64,000 bases of DNA from Thozetella sp. PMI_491 (Eukaryota > Ascomycota > Sordariomycetes > Chaetosphaeriales > Chaetosphaeriaceae), in the NCBI GenBank assembly GCA_021432635.1, contig MU270028.1, positions 155,762-219,761 of the forward strand. The letters run 5' to 3'. Shown here one piece after another: positions 9,686 to 21,110 of this stretch. Every line of letters begins with the position of its first letter. The stretch's first letter is position 1. The translations under genes and the position numbers were made by a program. Under the pieces are notes generated by a model that did no database searches, was not told where the DNA came from, and worked only from the letters and a program-made list of their open reading frames with translations.

Positions 9686-12300
9686 ATGCACTACCCCATT
9701 GGTGCGTCGGTGCTGGCCCTCGTCGCCAGCACCGCGGCTGCGGCTGTCGAAGAGCGGGCAACTGCAACTGCCACCACCACCCTCGATTTTTGGCCCAACT
9801 ACACGGGCAAGCCAAGCATGGCCTCTGGCTGCGCTTCCGTGAGCTCGGCATGGGCGGCGGCAACCGGGAGTACGCCTTATGCCCACTCTTGATATTGAAC
9901 GCGAGCCTAACCGCAATATCATCCAGCTGCGTACATCAAGCCGTCACATGCCTTGGCATGTCTGATGTCGGTTCCTGTCGACGTGGAGACCGACGTTGCT
10001 CTCATCGATTTGTAGGCACTTCCAGAGGTTGGCGACGAAGCAATCCAGTGACCTAACTCCATCATAGCTATCTCCCTTACTTCAACTACCACAGTACTTT
10101 GGGCGCACTCAAAGACCCGCCCAAGGGTTATCTGTACCCCGGTGTCGATATCATTGGCGGCATGCAAGAAATTCGCGAGAAGCTCCGCAAGGGTGGCTAC
10201 ACCAACCAGTACGAATTCACACAAGAGCTTGCACAGCTTGTATGTTGACAGCCGGTCATCCAAACTTGCCGTGATCCACCGCTAACAAAGGTCTCCCGAC
10301 AATAGATGTCAGCCGGCAACGACGGCCATTTGGCGTACTACCCCGGTTTGAACTCCGTCTTCACATTTCAGCGCGGAATGGCACTGGCCTCGGTCTCATC
10401 TGACGGACTCGAGCTGCCGAAAATCTACGACTACAATGACCTGATTTTCGCCATGCAAGAAGGCCGGAAATCATCCCCCATCTCTAGCGTGGACGGCATC
10501 GACATCGAGACGTATGCCAACAACCTGGGCTATTTGCTCACCCTCACTCAAGATCCAGATGCATCCTACAACGCGGTGATGGAGAGTCCTGCCTTCCGGT
10601 CGGTAGGCGAGGGCGGCGGTGGCCAAAAGTTCCTCGTTGGCTGGCCCAGTCTTCCCGACTTGTCTAATGTCACTTATGCCAACGGGTCGTCGCGGCTCGT
10701 CCAAAACACTGCCATTTTGTCCAAGAGTTTCAAGGGCATCAACACGGGTGCCGACCTTCATGCGGCCTATGAGCTCCCCCCCACTGCTGTGAATACAGGC
10801 GCGAGCACAACCACGAGCGCAGCCGCGAGCACAGAAACTGGGAGCCCAGACACTGAGAGCAAAGAATCTAAGAGCAGCCTTAAGTTGTTTAACCGGGCGG
10901 CCGCTACAACTATGGGCGCTGGATATCCTGAGCCATTGTACATTAACCAATACGGGTACATGGCTGGCTATTTCCTGAATGGATCCAACAGCGACGTCTG
11001 TGTGCTGGCCATGGCCTCTTTCGCCCCTCCCGACTCCAACGCTGACTCCATCGCCTCTTTGTTGGATGTTCGCCGAGTTATCCAGTCTTTCATTAAGGAC
11101 TGCCAGGCGAACAACCGCGACAAGCTCGTAATTGACGTGTCGGGCAACCCTGGCGGCCACATCTTCGAGGGCTACGAGTTGTACCGGAACCTCTTCCCCA
11201 ACGGCACCACCTGGAGCGGTGCACGGCTGCGCGCCCACCCCACTCTTAACTCGACCGGCGAGTTGTTCTACGGCTCGGATTTCGAGACCGGCCTTCTCCT
11301 CAGCGTGACGGATGCCAACGGCAAGCGATTTGGCAGCTGGGATGACCTCTACGGACCCACTCTGCAAGGCGGGGATATCAGCACCAACATCCTGCTGTTG
11401 GACTTTGAGAACAGCGAACTGGCCGGCAACAAGACGGATCCCGTCTGGGTAACTGGCTTCGGCAAGCAGGAGCCCATCGGCTCTCAGCCTTTCAAGACCG
11501 AGAACATCGTCGTTGTGACTGACGGCTACTGCGCTTCTACCTGCACTATCTTCACTGGCTTAATGATGCGCGAGGCTGGCGTGAAGACCATCGGAATGGG
11601 GGGTCGTCCCATCAACCAGCCCATGCAGGCAATTGGTGGAACCAAGGGGTCTAACGATCGAAACCTCGGTACCTTCTTTACCTGGACCATGGAAGTGCGA
11701 CAGAACTTTTCCATGTCGAAGGTTGCCGAAGACGTGCGGCCGCTCATGCCCAAGGATCAGGACCCGCCGATGCAGCCGCTCCATCTGGATGATGCGGGGC
11801 GTGTCAACTGGCGCAACGCTTATTCGGAGAAGGATCAGGAGGGCTACCCCCTGCACTTCGTCTACGAGGCTGCCAACTGCCGTCTGTTCAACAAGGCTAG
11901 CTATCTGCTCGATATGAGCACGATGTGGGCTGATGTGGCCAATGTGACCTGGCACGGCGCCAAGTGCGTGTCGGGCAGCACGGTCAACAAGGATAACACC
12001 ATTGGCGATATTGCGCCGGAGTACTCTGACAGCGTGTTGGCCCAGATCCAGCCCTATGACGGCCCTGGTTCCGCCCTCGAGGCCTGGTCCGCTTTGCTGA
12101 CGAACACGACGGGGACTGACGCGACGCTCCCCGAGGCTACCTACGTCAGCTCCCTTAGCACGCCTTCCTCCACCTCCACACCGTCAAGTACCGGCTCGGG
12201 AGCTTCTCCCACCAAGACGAACGCGGCCCCCGCTCTGGGTCGCTCGATGGCTAGACTTTTCATGCCAGCCATTATGATTGGCGGTGTATTGGCTTGGTAA
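9686..12300 (+). CDS. secreted S41-type (CPAF-like) serine peptidase, GPI-anchored, about 811 aa
   Basis: Four exons: 9686..9869, 9927..10011, 10068..10239 and 10306..12300, with introns of 57, 56 and 66 nt; all junctions keep the frame. Residues 1-20 (MHYPIGASVLALVASTAAAA) are a signal peptide. The middle has LVIDVSGNPGGHIFEGYEL and, further on, VVVTDGYCASTCTIF, which match the substrate-binding strand and the catalytic Ser region (Ser near residue 558) of the S41 / CPAF-like family of fungal secreted proteins. The C-terminus is a Ser/Thr-rich stalk (from about residue 755) followed by a hydrophobic tail ending MPAIMIGGVLAW, the pattern of a GPI-anchor signal. There are many N-glycosylation sequons. 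The product probably sits on the outer plasma membrane or cell wall. Substrate unknown; proteolytic activity is assumed from family only. Confidence 0.9.
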
Positions 12301-13431
12301 ATGGCGCGATAGAAGAAAAAGGCGCATTCCCCAGAGGAACCGACCGATATTATCGGTTATTCAATGTATATATTAGTATTTGTAAATTTTATAAAGCACT
12401 AGACATTACAGTACCTACCTACCTACCTATCTACCTACCTCGTTGTAATGAACTATACTGCATTTGACCAACGCCCGGCAGATATACAGGCGATATGAGA
12501 AAGTAACCTCCACAAGTGGCTGAACCCTGGCAAGTTAAGCAAGCGTTCTTTCTTCCTTTCCCTTTTTTTTCCCTTTTTTCCGAGGTACCCACGTGGCCAA
12601 CGCGGTCTAGGCACAAAGAGCCGTCTGCAGAATGATCTTGAGCCGCAATTCCCCTCCTTCTATATGGGATTTCCATCCGGTGCATATAATTCTCTTTGCA
12701 ATCACGCCAAAGTACCTTGATGAGCTGAGATAGAATAATTTGTCTAGGGTACTTTCGACATGATCATGCTCTCAATACAGACAGATTCATGGTAGCTTCG
12801 GCGCACTCAGTGTCACTAAAGTTGATTACTAATGCCTTGACTATATGGCGCCGCCACACGGAAGGTACCGTCAGGCAAGACACACGAATGGTACCGTCAG
12901 GTGAGACACCCAACCCTGGCCACGTGGCTGTCACATATAGGGAGTAGTTACTATTACCTGTGTAAGAATTGCTCACCGGCGTGTGTTGGCTGTTTATAGC
13001 CCGTAGTTCGAGCCAGAACATAGCCATTTAACTTCTTTGTGTTCTTAGCATCCTTACTTGGTGTACGATGTTCTATGAATGTTGCGATCTTCCCGCCATT
13101 CCCTGGCTGCTCCCTCGTGCTCGCTGCAATAAGCAGCAAAGATTGTTAGGGAGAGCCATATGGGGCTATGTCAGTGGCAAAGTAGCTGCATCAATTGTCT
13201 CACATGTCCTGGCTCTTATTAGCTCGGAAATAAGTATCCGGCTTGTGCGTCAAGACCGCACAGCTATTGCTTTTCTTTTCTCCCCATGCTTACCCTTCTA
13301 CTTATAGTCCCCGTTCTGCAGCAGTAATTCGAACATTTTCTTCTCCCTCTCGTGCATTCCTTGTTGGTCTTTGGGTTCACCCATCGATGAAGCTGAGTAA
13401 CAACATCATCAACCACTGCCAAAGCTCCACC
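12301..13431. other. intergenic
   Basis: Contains the 3' flank of the S41 gene, a TACC microsatellite, and the upstream region of the hidden seven-transmembrane gene. No coding frame supported. A small duplication, GGTACCGTCAGG, occurs at about 12864 and 12890. Confidence 0.5.
12412..12440. repeat. (TACC)n microsatellite
   Basis: About seven units of TACC with one TATC interruption. Confidence 0.85.
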
Positions 13432-15084
13432 ATGGCTGTCATTACCCTTTCTATCCGCGAACCAGCACCTCTTTTCCAAATGGCCCAGCCTCGTTTCGCT
13501 CTAATAGTTAATGTCTTGTTCTCCCTGTGTTTGCCCGTTGTCTGCGCTGTCTTCATCAGTATGTCTTGAACTATGTATGTATATAAAGTTGATCATTATT
13601 AATGGGATATGTTCAGCACTCCGGGCCGTACGAGCGAAGGGTTGGAAGGAGACGCCATTGCTTGAGTGGCGTACGCCGAGGCTCGCCCGCCTCTACAGGA
13701 CAGTTCCTCTAACGCTGTATTAGTCGTGTACTCCTTACTAGCATCTACGATATTTTTGGACGTTTCACTGTCGCTGATGGAATTCGGTGGATTTGTCATC
13801 GACGGCGAAATAAATAGCTGTCGAGCGTCCACGTTTCTCTGTCTCGCTGCCTACATGATGACTAGAGTTTGTTGCATGCCCAAGCATTTCCGACATTCAC
13901 TTGCTAACTAGGTATTGAATAGCTGGTGAGCCTGCACGACTTTGAATTCAAATCACGCTAAATCTATTACGGACAAACAGATGACCCATTTGTTTCTTGT
14001 TGATCGAGCGGTACAATACCCTCACATGGCAGTGCCATGCCTATTTTAAGGGTTCTTCTTCTGACAAAGTACATAGTATCTCATCAGTTCTCGCAGTGTT
14101 CCTCGACTGAAGTCTACTCTTTATCTCTTCAATCTCTTTGGGCTTATCGGTAATTCTCCCCAATATCTGTTCCCAAAATAGTACTCCCTTACTAACAATA
14201 TTTCGAGGCGCCTATTTGGTCGTCGCCTCGTTAGGTTTTATTTAGTGGGCATTGCGTTCCCTCTGCATCGAAAAGACTTGGAACCTCTAACTTCATGCAA
14301 GCTACATCGGCGAAATAGTCAAAGATGTGTGCTATGTAGGAATTTCATCCAAGACTCTTCCAGGGGTCGTCGCACTTGAGGTCGTCATCAATGTAAGCAT
14401 GATACTCACACTAACTAACGTTGATCTATGGACTAATTGCATCTAGTGCTATCTCACGACTCTATTCTTGATCCCTCTTATAAGTAAAGTCTACCACTGT
14501 CTTCTTTCATCTTTTTCACTCACTCATATGAACACGATGTAGAGCTTTATCTCCTGTGGTTAAGAGCGAGGTCAGGATCTCCATTGCCTAGACATGCACA
14601 CTCCACAGGAGTCGCAGCGAGCCAACGCCTCCAGCGACTGGTTGGAAGAGCCTTTGTGGGATCGTGCCTTACATTGACTAGCACGGTTACGTACGTCTGT
14701 ACCAGTTCAGAGGAGCACACAGACCGCTAAAGTTAACAGGTCTCTCACCGCTTTATTAGTTCTTCACGGCGAGCCAGAGTGGCTATGCATGTTATGCTGT
14801 AAAGGAGATGGTAAGTACCTATACCGCAGTTGCTAATCTTTATGTTAGAGTACGCCCAATAATTCCTAACCACTTGCCCATTTCTAGCTTTCCTAAATTG
14901 CATTGTAATTTTTTGGGTTTCTGCCAAGGATAATATCCCGCCCATATCGAGTCGAGCTCAGCCACGCGACCACTCATCAAGTCGCTCTTACCAACAGGAC
15001 AATCCAAACGAAGAACAAGACGCGGTTATCGAAGCTCAAACATCTACCATTCCAAAGTTGGGGTTTATTCTTCCAGTAAACTAG
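13432..15084 (+). CDS. seven-transmembrane-like fungal membrane protein, 11 exons, about 320 aa
   Basis: No frame here is long, yet a gene can be threaded through eleven exons: 13432..13558, 13617..13627, 13699..13866, 13981..14010, 14077..14149, 14208..14234, 14319..14392, 14447..14483, 14543..14690, 14740..14810 and 14888..15084. The total is 963 nt with no internal stop. Introns are 49-114 nt with GT-AG ends, several with CTAAC-like branch sites. The product alternates hydrophobic helices and loops: FALIVNVLFSLCLPVVCAVF, LMEFGGFVIDGEINSCRAS, RLKSTLYLFNLFGLI, CYLTTLFLIPL, LLVLHGEPEWLCMLCC, then FLNCIVIFWVSAKDN and a polar tail. This order, and HGEPxWxCxxCC, matches an unnamed family of multi-spanning fungal proteins I have seen annotated only as hypothetical or integral membrane proteins. 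The 11-nt exon 2 and the 13867 and 14235 introns are the weakest joins; another ATG lies in frame at 13387. Receptor function is not shown. Confidence 0.7.
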
Positions 15085-15842
15085 GGGTTATCAATATTGG
15101 TTAAAGAGAGCGTAACGAGCACTTTTTTAGGGTTGAGGTAACTAGCGTATGTTCTATTTTCAACAAAGCCTACCTGATCTATTGCCCACCACAGTGGAAT
15201 GCCTTGCAGCGTAGGTAGTGACTTCGGCTCATACCGAAAAGAGGTGGCTAGTCATATGCATGGCTAGTCCTCCACAGTCTAATTGGCTAATGTTGACGAC
15301 TATCGCTGCCATCAGAGAAAATGTGTTCGGCTTTGAAAAGCCCATAGAGTGACTACTGCTACATTCCGATTCGCTCCAGGCACGACAGCTATATGAGTGT
15401 ATATTAACAAAGAACTGGCCGAGAAGGCGATCTTTGATGCTGTCAAAGGCCTCAACGAGGAACTGCATAAAATTAACCACGAGGTTCGCTTGTTATATAG
15501 TAAGCCTTTGAAGCCATGACTGAGTATCTATAGATTCTTGACAACCCTGAACTTGGGTACAATAAAAATCAGGTTTAGCTTCCGCTTTAATTATAGTTTG
15601 GAAAAGTTTTATGGAGAAAGCCACTGCGGGGTTAACTTACAATGTGTAAATATAGGCGTAAGAGTAACTGGTCATGGAAAGCCTAACAAGGAGCCTCTTT
15701 TAACCCACTGCAAGTGTGTCTCATAGCGATGACCCAGAGCCAGTTCCCCTATACCCCAGGGTCCCCCCTTTCCATTCCCTCTTTGGTTCCTTGCATCTCT
15801 TGCCACTCACGTCAAGCCAGAATAGGCTTGCGATTTCCCGAT
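15085..15842. other. intergenic, possibly degraded coding DNA
   Basis: A run near 15405-15500 on the plus strand reads INKELAEKAIFDAVKGLNEE and looks codon-like but is flanked by stops. I do not recognise it. Confidence 0.3.
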
Positions 15843-16052
15843 ATGGCTCCTCGACTTACTCGGTCACAGCACGATCAGATCCTGTGTACAATACTTAAAG
15901 GCTTTGACAACGAAGCAATTCTTGACGTTGTGCCTTGCACTAGCAGATCACGTAGAATACGATCGACACTTGTGCGATTCGGAACGACAACCGTGCTTGC
16001 AAACCGAACGGGCCCTGATCCTAAGATTACCCCTATAATGGCATATGTGTAG
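15843..16052 (+). mobile_element. Tc1/mariner-like transposase N-terminal fragment
   Basis: From ATG 15843 the frame reads MAPRLTRSQHDQILCTILKG and continues through SRRIRSTLVRFGTTTVLANR and KITPIM. This follows the pattern of the helix-turn-helix DNA-binding N-terminus of Tc1/mariner-type (DDE) transposases of filamentous fungi, where these parts are followed by a cysteine-containing ALCD-like segment. Here the frame stops straight after MAYV, and the catalytic domain is not found downstream. No terminal inverted repeat was seen. This is a truncated relic. Confidence 0.55.
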
Positions 16053-17637
16053 TCAGATTCGAAACCGGCTTCCTCTAGAGCGCCTTACAAACTATCTCCG
16101 CACAGGGTACCTGGGCATACAGTATTAAGTGGGGACAGCCTATGCTTCTTACAGCCAGGGCTAGGACTGGCTCTCTTGTGATCAGGTGTAGTGCAACAAA
16201 GAGAACTACACTATAGCCACCGATGTGACTCACTATAATTGCATATCCGGGAGGCATAGAACTATCCTGAATAGGCCAGAATGACCACTTTTGGAGCAAT
16301 TATCTGGCGTTCTTCCCTGCAATCGTTTCGGGCCCGTTGCGTTGATTGCAGGGTGTGTCTTATTAGCTGGTGAAGTCGTTCACGAAGACACTGTAGATGC
16401 CAGGTCTTACGTAAAGACCCTACAACAGCTCCCGGAGCCGGATCTAAGGGCGCTTCTCGTCTTTGGGCTAGCAGGAGCCGTGGCGGCGGACGCAGTGGCG
16501 CGGGCTGACCCCCGACTTAATAAAGGACTCAGAGCAGTCACTACTGATGTATATGCAGTAGGGTGCAGGCAAGAGCGACAGGAGCTGGTCGTGACCGGTC
16601 CTGCTAGACCGAGACGTGTCGGCACGCTTGTCGGCGCAGTTGTCGGCGGCCGCCTTCAGGAACTGGGTTGAGAAGGGAAGCGACTGTGCGCAAACCTATT
16701 GCTCGGCGGCATGCCTACTACAACAAGCCGTGACATGATAGATATTTGACTCCGTTGCTTTGCGGCATCTATTATGGAGCGGCATGTCTTATCGGAAGCA
16801 GAGGTGCGTAAACAGCCTTGGGGTTATGCTGGAGCATCACCATAGCCATGGCTTGAATTGCTTGGGGCCTAGCACTAGGAGAGTTCTGTTTGGTCCAGGA
16901 CCCGAGTGGGGTAGCGCATGCATCCTTTGGTCACAGCCCCCAGGCGGTTGTGACGTCTCCGATTCGCCTTCGCCGAGATTTATCCTGATGATGATTGAGT
17001 GAGGTGCTAGCTTAAAGCCGGATCAGCTGCATTGAAGCTAGCTGTATGCTGTACTACCTGCTGTGGAACTCTTAGCATTATATCCTCTGAGATTAACCCC
17101 CCCTCTCTACTGTTCGCAAAAGTAGGTAGTATGAGGGATATTTCTCGCCAAAAGCAATGTGAATAATGTCGCCTTCGTCACCTCAAACGCCAGCCGCTTA
17201 GAAACCCCTGTCCTCGAATATGCCTAATGGCTTACTGTCTCATCCTGGAAGCCAACAAACCCACCTCTTCTGAAGTGCCCTCGAGTATGCCGGCAGGGTA
17301 GCCTAGTTACACCATATGCAGGACACGTCATGGGCGGGGACGAGGTTATGCTCCTCGTATCACGTTCGAAGGGGGGCAGAAGGTTGCCTCACCGATGTCG
17401 GTGGCGCGATATACATACTCAGCTAGGCCGCCATGCCTGCAAGGCCTCGAGAGCCAGACCTTCTCTCCTCTTCCAAAGCCTACAACCTACATTTTCACAC
17501 CATCACCGTCCTCACAACCGTCACTCCTCGCCCCAGCAATCTACAGGAGCAGCGGAAGCTCGCCTGACCAAGTTCGGGTCTTATCCCTCTGGCATTCGTA
17601 TCACCTCGCTTGGAGTACCGGAGGGAAGCACAAGACC
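16053..17637. other. intergenic, no supported gene
   Basis: A GC-rich open stretch at 16290-16670 is open on both strands and matches nothing I know; it may be a decayed exon. The rest holds no supported frame. The region before 17638 is pyrimidine-rich, as in a leader; an alternative upstream ATG for the next gene lies at 17395. Confidence 0.4.
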
Positions 17638-18744
17638 ATGGTACTAAGGATGAAAACGCGGCTCAAGGAGAGTCATGTTGGTGAACAAAATATACCAAAC
17701 CTTCGAAAGGTAGTTTCTGAGGCCTCCTTGAAGCGTCCCATCAAAGGGAGTCTACGCCAAGGCACGAAGTGGGATATTCTCGTGGGAATAAACTACTACA
17801 TCCCCGGAGATAAGAGACGAAATCGAGTTGGAAAAGTTAAGCTATACGATAGCTTACATGGTGCCGTTCAAGATGTCCTTCTGGTGGAAGATTATCTATT
17901 GAAGGAGCAGGACGTGCCGCGCGAGCATATCTTCAAGCTCACATCGACAGGAGAACAGGGCTGTACGAGACCCGTGGAAGAGAAATCCGAATGGCCAACT
18001 TGCAACAACATTACACGGGTGATGAATGAAGTGACGCAGAAGGCCGAATGTGGTGATAGTGTCTACATTCACTATTCAGGGCACGGCTCACTAGCAAGGA
18101 CTGTTTACAAGGAGCTAAAGGGGGTAAAGGGAGTGGATGCAGCAATCGTTCCGACCGATGTTAACTGCGGTGGTAAATACCTCCGAGACGTTGAGATTGC
18201 CGTCCTGCTTAATCAAATGATTAAGAAGAAGCTGGCTGTCACGGTTGTTCTTGACTGTTGCTTTGCTGGGGCAATGCATCGTGCAGTTTCCAGGGCCCGG
18301 CAAACGTGGGCTGGTATGGCTAGATGCCGGGATTCAATGGATTGCTCAGAGCTAGCTACTGACGAGCCAGGTGTTAGTCAAGATGATATAAGGTCACTTC
18401 CTGGGTTTTACACAGGTCGAGGCAAAGAGAAAGTGAATAACTGGTTTCTGGTACCACAGGGATATTCAATACTCTTGGCATGTGGCTCAGACGAGGCGGC
18501 ACAGGAGTTGGAATTGGGAGGCAAACGGGGTTTTTTTACACACTGCCTGCTCGATGTTCTCAAACGGAATGCAAACGTCACACATCAAGATCTGTGTGAA
18601 CAGACCGCTGCTATGATGCGAAATACTCCCTTCTCACAAACACCTTTGTCTGCTGGGACGGTGGAACACATCTTTTTCAACTCCACGACACCTTCAAAAC
18701 TCAGCAAGTCGCAAGGGGTGCTTAATAGCTGGCTAACCGGATAG
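17638..18744 (+). CDS. caspase-like (peptidase C14 type) protein, 368 aa
   Basis: Single exon. The ATG at 17638 is preferred because it has A at -3 and G at +4 and sits just before the conserved part. An in-frame ATG at 17395 would add 81 low-complexity residues. The domain starts KWDILVGINYYIPGDKR (about residue 44) and includes a loop-and-strand order typical of the caspase p20 fold. The catalytic pair is visible: His149 in HYSGHGS and Cys208 in LDCCFAGAMH. The sequence after that (LLACGSDEAAQE, then GFFTHCLLDVL) corresponds to the p10-like part. Metacaspase-type N-terminal repeats and NACHT or ankyrin domains are absent, so this is a stand-alone caspase-like protein of the kind widespread in fungi. 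A role in regulated cell death is a family-based guess. It lies in a region otherwise full of relics, 6 kb from a HET gene. Confidence 0.88.
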   Translation: MVLRMKTRLKESHVGEQNIPNLRKVVSEASLKRPIKGSLRQGTKWDILVGINYYIPGDKRRNRVGKVKLYDSLHGAVQDVLLVEDYLLKEQDVPREHIFKLTSTGEQGCTRPVEEKSEWPTCNNITRVMNEVTQKAECGDSVYIHYSGHGSLARTVYKELKGVKGVDAAIVPTDVNCGGKYLRDVEIAVLLNQMIKKKLAVTVVLDCCFAGAMHRAVSRARQTWAGMARCRDSMDCSELATDEPGVSQDDIRSLPGFYTGRGKEKVNNWFLVPQGYSILLACGSDEAAQELELGGKRGFFTHCLLDVLKRNANVTHQDLCEQTAAMMRNTPFSQTPLSAGTVEHIFFNSTTPSKLSKSQGVLNSWLTG

Positions 18745-19460
18745 AAGAGTCTAGCAAAGATTGGGGAATTTGTCATTGAGTGCATATTTAGGAGAGAACT
18801 GGTTTATATAAACCTCTTAAACAGCTCCTGAAGCAGTTTAAAGCTTGAGTCTCTACTGGGACGCCAATGGTCCTTAGATACGGAAGGCTGAAATATTGTT
18901 GGTGTAGAGCGGCCGTACAGCATCTCGCGCTTGATAAGCTTTGCCTCCTGTGCTAGGAGAAAGTCGCTCTTGTGCCCGATAAGCCAAGAGTAGCTGAGCA
19001 GCCCCGTAGGTCCGAGCCGACAAGCTCGGCCCAAAATGCGTAGCAGAGGAGGAATTCGGGCAGCGGCTTGAGAAGCAACTTCGTCTGATACCACGCCATG
19101 TGCTCGTCAGGCTGTTCTGTGAGGTAGATGTTGCGGCCTATTGGCGTTTGGCGTTGGAGAGGACGGGCCGGCGAGCAACACAGCGACTTGAAGCTTTCCT
19201 AACGAAGGCCCCAGCTAAATTTGTCATTGAAGGGGGATACGGATAGAATATATACGTCTTCTCTTTAAAGCCGTAAAAGGTACCCGAGAATTGTCTAACA
19301 ATAGCTCCACATCACAGTAACCCGCGGTAAAATGCCCCATTTTGTCACTCTGACTCCACAAGACACATAGCTTTTGTAATTTTTACAGTGTAATTTAGTC
19401 ACCAGTGACCTTCTCCAAATAAAACTTAGTGTTGAAATGTAGATGCTAAACCTGATTTTC
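18745..19460. other. intergenic with one unexplained minus-strand frame
   Basis: A minus-strand frame at 18804-19094 encodes about 96 residues with plausible composition (LLSYSWLIGHKSDFLLAQEA) and could be a decayed exon. No family recognised. Confidence 0.3.
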
Positions 19461-20664
19461 ATTGTACAATGAATCCAAGGCTTACTCCAACATTGTGGCC
19501 TTGCTCGAATCGCAAAATTCCGCACCCTTACGGCCTTGCAACCTCCTTCTCGGCCGAGTACTAAAGCGGTGGCCGAGTTGTGACAGTTTGTTGCAAGTAC
19601 GATGCACTCCCTGGAATTGGCCATGGCTGTGGCCATAACCTGATCGCAACCTCCTCCATAGCCACTTTCTTCGGCATGGAGGCTGCCATTAAGGCCTTCA
19701 AGCTTCCTGGTCGCGTTCGCCATCCCTGCAGAAGAAGGTGGCGGCGGGAAGATCCGGCTGATCGACGCTGGCGCGTTCAAAGATGTCGATGTAGCGATCA
19801 TAGCCCATCCCTTTCCAGCCCCGCTGGACGCCACCCGACTGGATGGCGTCGCTTACGGGAATTGTCTCGCCGTGAATCTTTTTCGCGTAGTTTTTACTGG
19901 GAAAGCTGTGCACGGCACTGTCTCACCATGGCTCGGGGCAAATGCATTGGATGCTGCCGCCTTGGCCTATAGCGCAGTGGGGATGCTCCGGCAGCAGACT
20001 AAGCCGAGTGATGTGATAGGGCTTATCATCGAAGAAGGGGGCGCAAGTAGCAACATAGTTTCGGAGCGCGCGGTGATCAATGGCCACGTTAGATCGAGGA
20101 CCCTGAGTGATAGTGTCCAGCTATTGGAGCGGGTGCACAAGTGCCTCGAGGGAGCTGCTATCGCTACTGGATGCAGTGTCGCGTTTGATAAGATGTGAGT
20201 GAGACGCTTGAGAGGGAGAGGAAGACGTGGACGTTGATTGACACCCCCAGGATGGAACCCTTCGCGGACCTTCGTTCAAATGAGACGATATGCAGCACCT
20301 TCACGGAGGCCATGGCAGGGCTCGGGAAGGCGTTCCTCTGCGACCTCAACAACATCCACAATGGGCCATACAGCACTGATATGGGTAGTTATTTGGTCCT
20401 AGATCTATCATGCATCTCTAACCTCTCCCAGGCAATGTTTCTTACGTGTGTCCCGCGTTCCACGGTAAATTTCATATCGAAACTCCGCCGGACGTAGCTT
20501 TGCACTCCTCCGGTTTTACCATGGCCGCAGGGACCAGCTAGGCACATGGCGCGGCGATATCCGTAGCGAAGGGCATGGCGCTCACGGGCTGGAGGATCTT
20601 GACGGAGGATGACCTCGCAAAGAAAATGAGGGAGGATTCTGGGAACGACAAACTGCGTCGTTAG
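19461..20664 (+). pseudogene. M20-family amidohydrolase/peptidase pseudogene
   Basis: The parts of an M20 metallo-amidohydrolase are present in order but in three frames. They are: LYNESKAYSNIVALLESQ (19462 on); the metal-site block CCKYDALPGIGHGCGHNL; PAEEGGGGKIRLIDAGAF with its catalytic Glu; AVHGTVSPWLGANALDA; and, after an intron near 20197-20250, STDMG joined over another intron to NVSYVCPAFHG. The lesions are a frameshift near 19525, an in-frame TAA at 19562..19564, a frameshift near 19708 and an in-frame TAG at 20539..20541. The N-terminus before about residue 30 is not seen. Introns are still spliceable in form, so this was a normal gene that decayed in place, not a processed copy. 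Start and end given are those of recognisable homology and of the last in-frame stop. Confidence 0.85.
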
Positions 20665-21110
20665 GAGCACAACGGACGATTTCCCGCCGAGACTTATGCT
20701 GTACTAGCGGTAGCCGAGACCTACCTACCCAATATTGCGACTTGACTCGGAACCACGACGAGCGGCTAGCGCATATCATGGGTCGTCAGTGGCACATATC
20801 AGAGCCGAGCAGGAACCAACGTGGCTAGTGCACATATAAGCCCCGCCGCTAAAAAATCGATAGCAATATCGATCGCAAACGCTCGGGTTTCATTTCCTTC
20901 TTTCCCGGCAACAACCAAGCGGGAGGCGTGCGAAAGAGCCGGCCTTTACAGCATCCCGAGCCAAGCATTGCACGTGCAAGGTTGGGCTGACACAAATGAG
21001 CAACAGACATACGTGAATGCCGACTAAGCGATGCGAAGTACCTTGGCTTGTCCATGGTGCAGGTATGCCGATTCTAACAAAGCAGGGCTACGGGTCTCGA
21101 CGAGCCCTCC
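20665..21110. other. intergenic, no supported gene
   Basis: Nothing recognised. A short frame at 20821-21027 has no family resemblance. Confidence 0.45.

Noticed and set aside
10471-11367. 298-codon minus-strand frame inside the S41 gene
   Set aside because: Antisense shadow of a GC-rich coding exon; composition is Val/Arg/Ala-rich without motifs.
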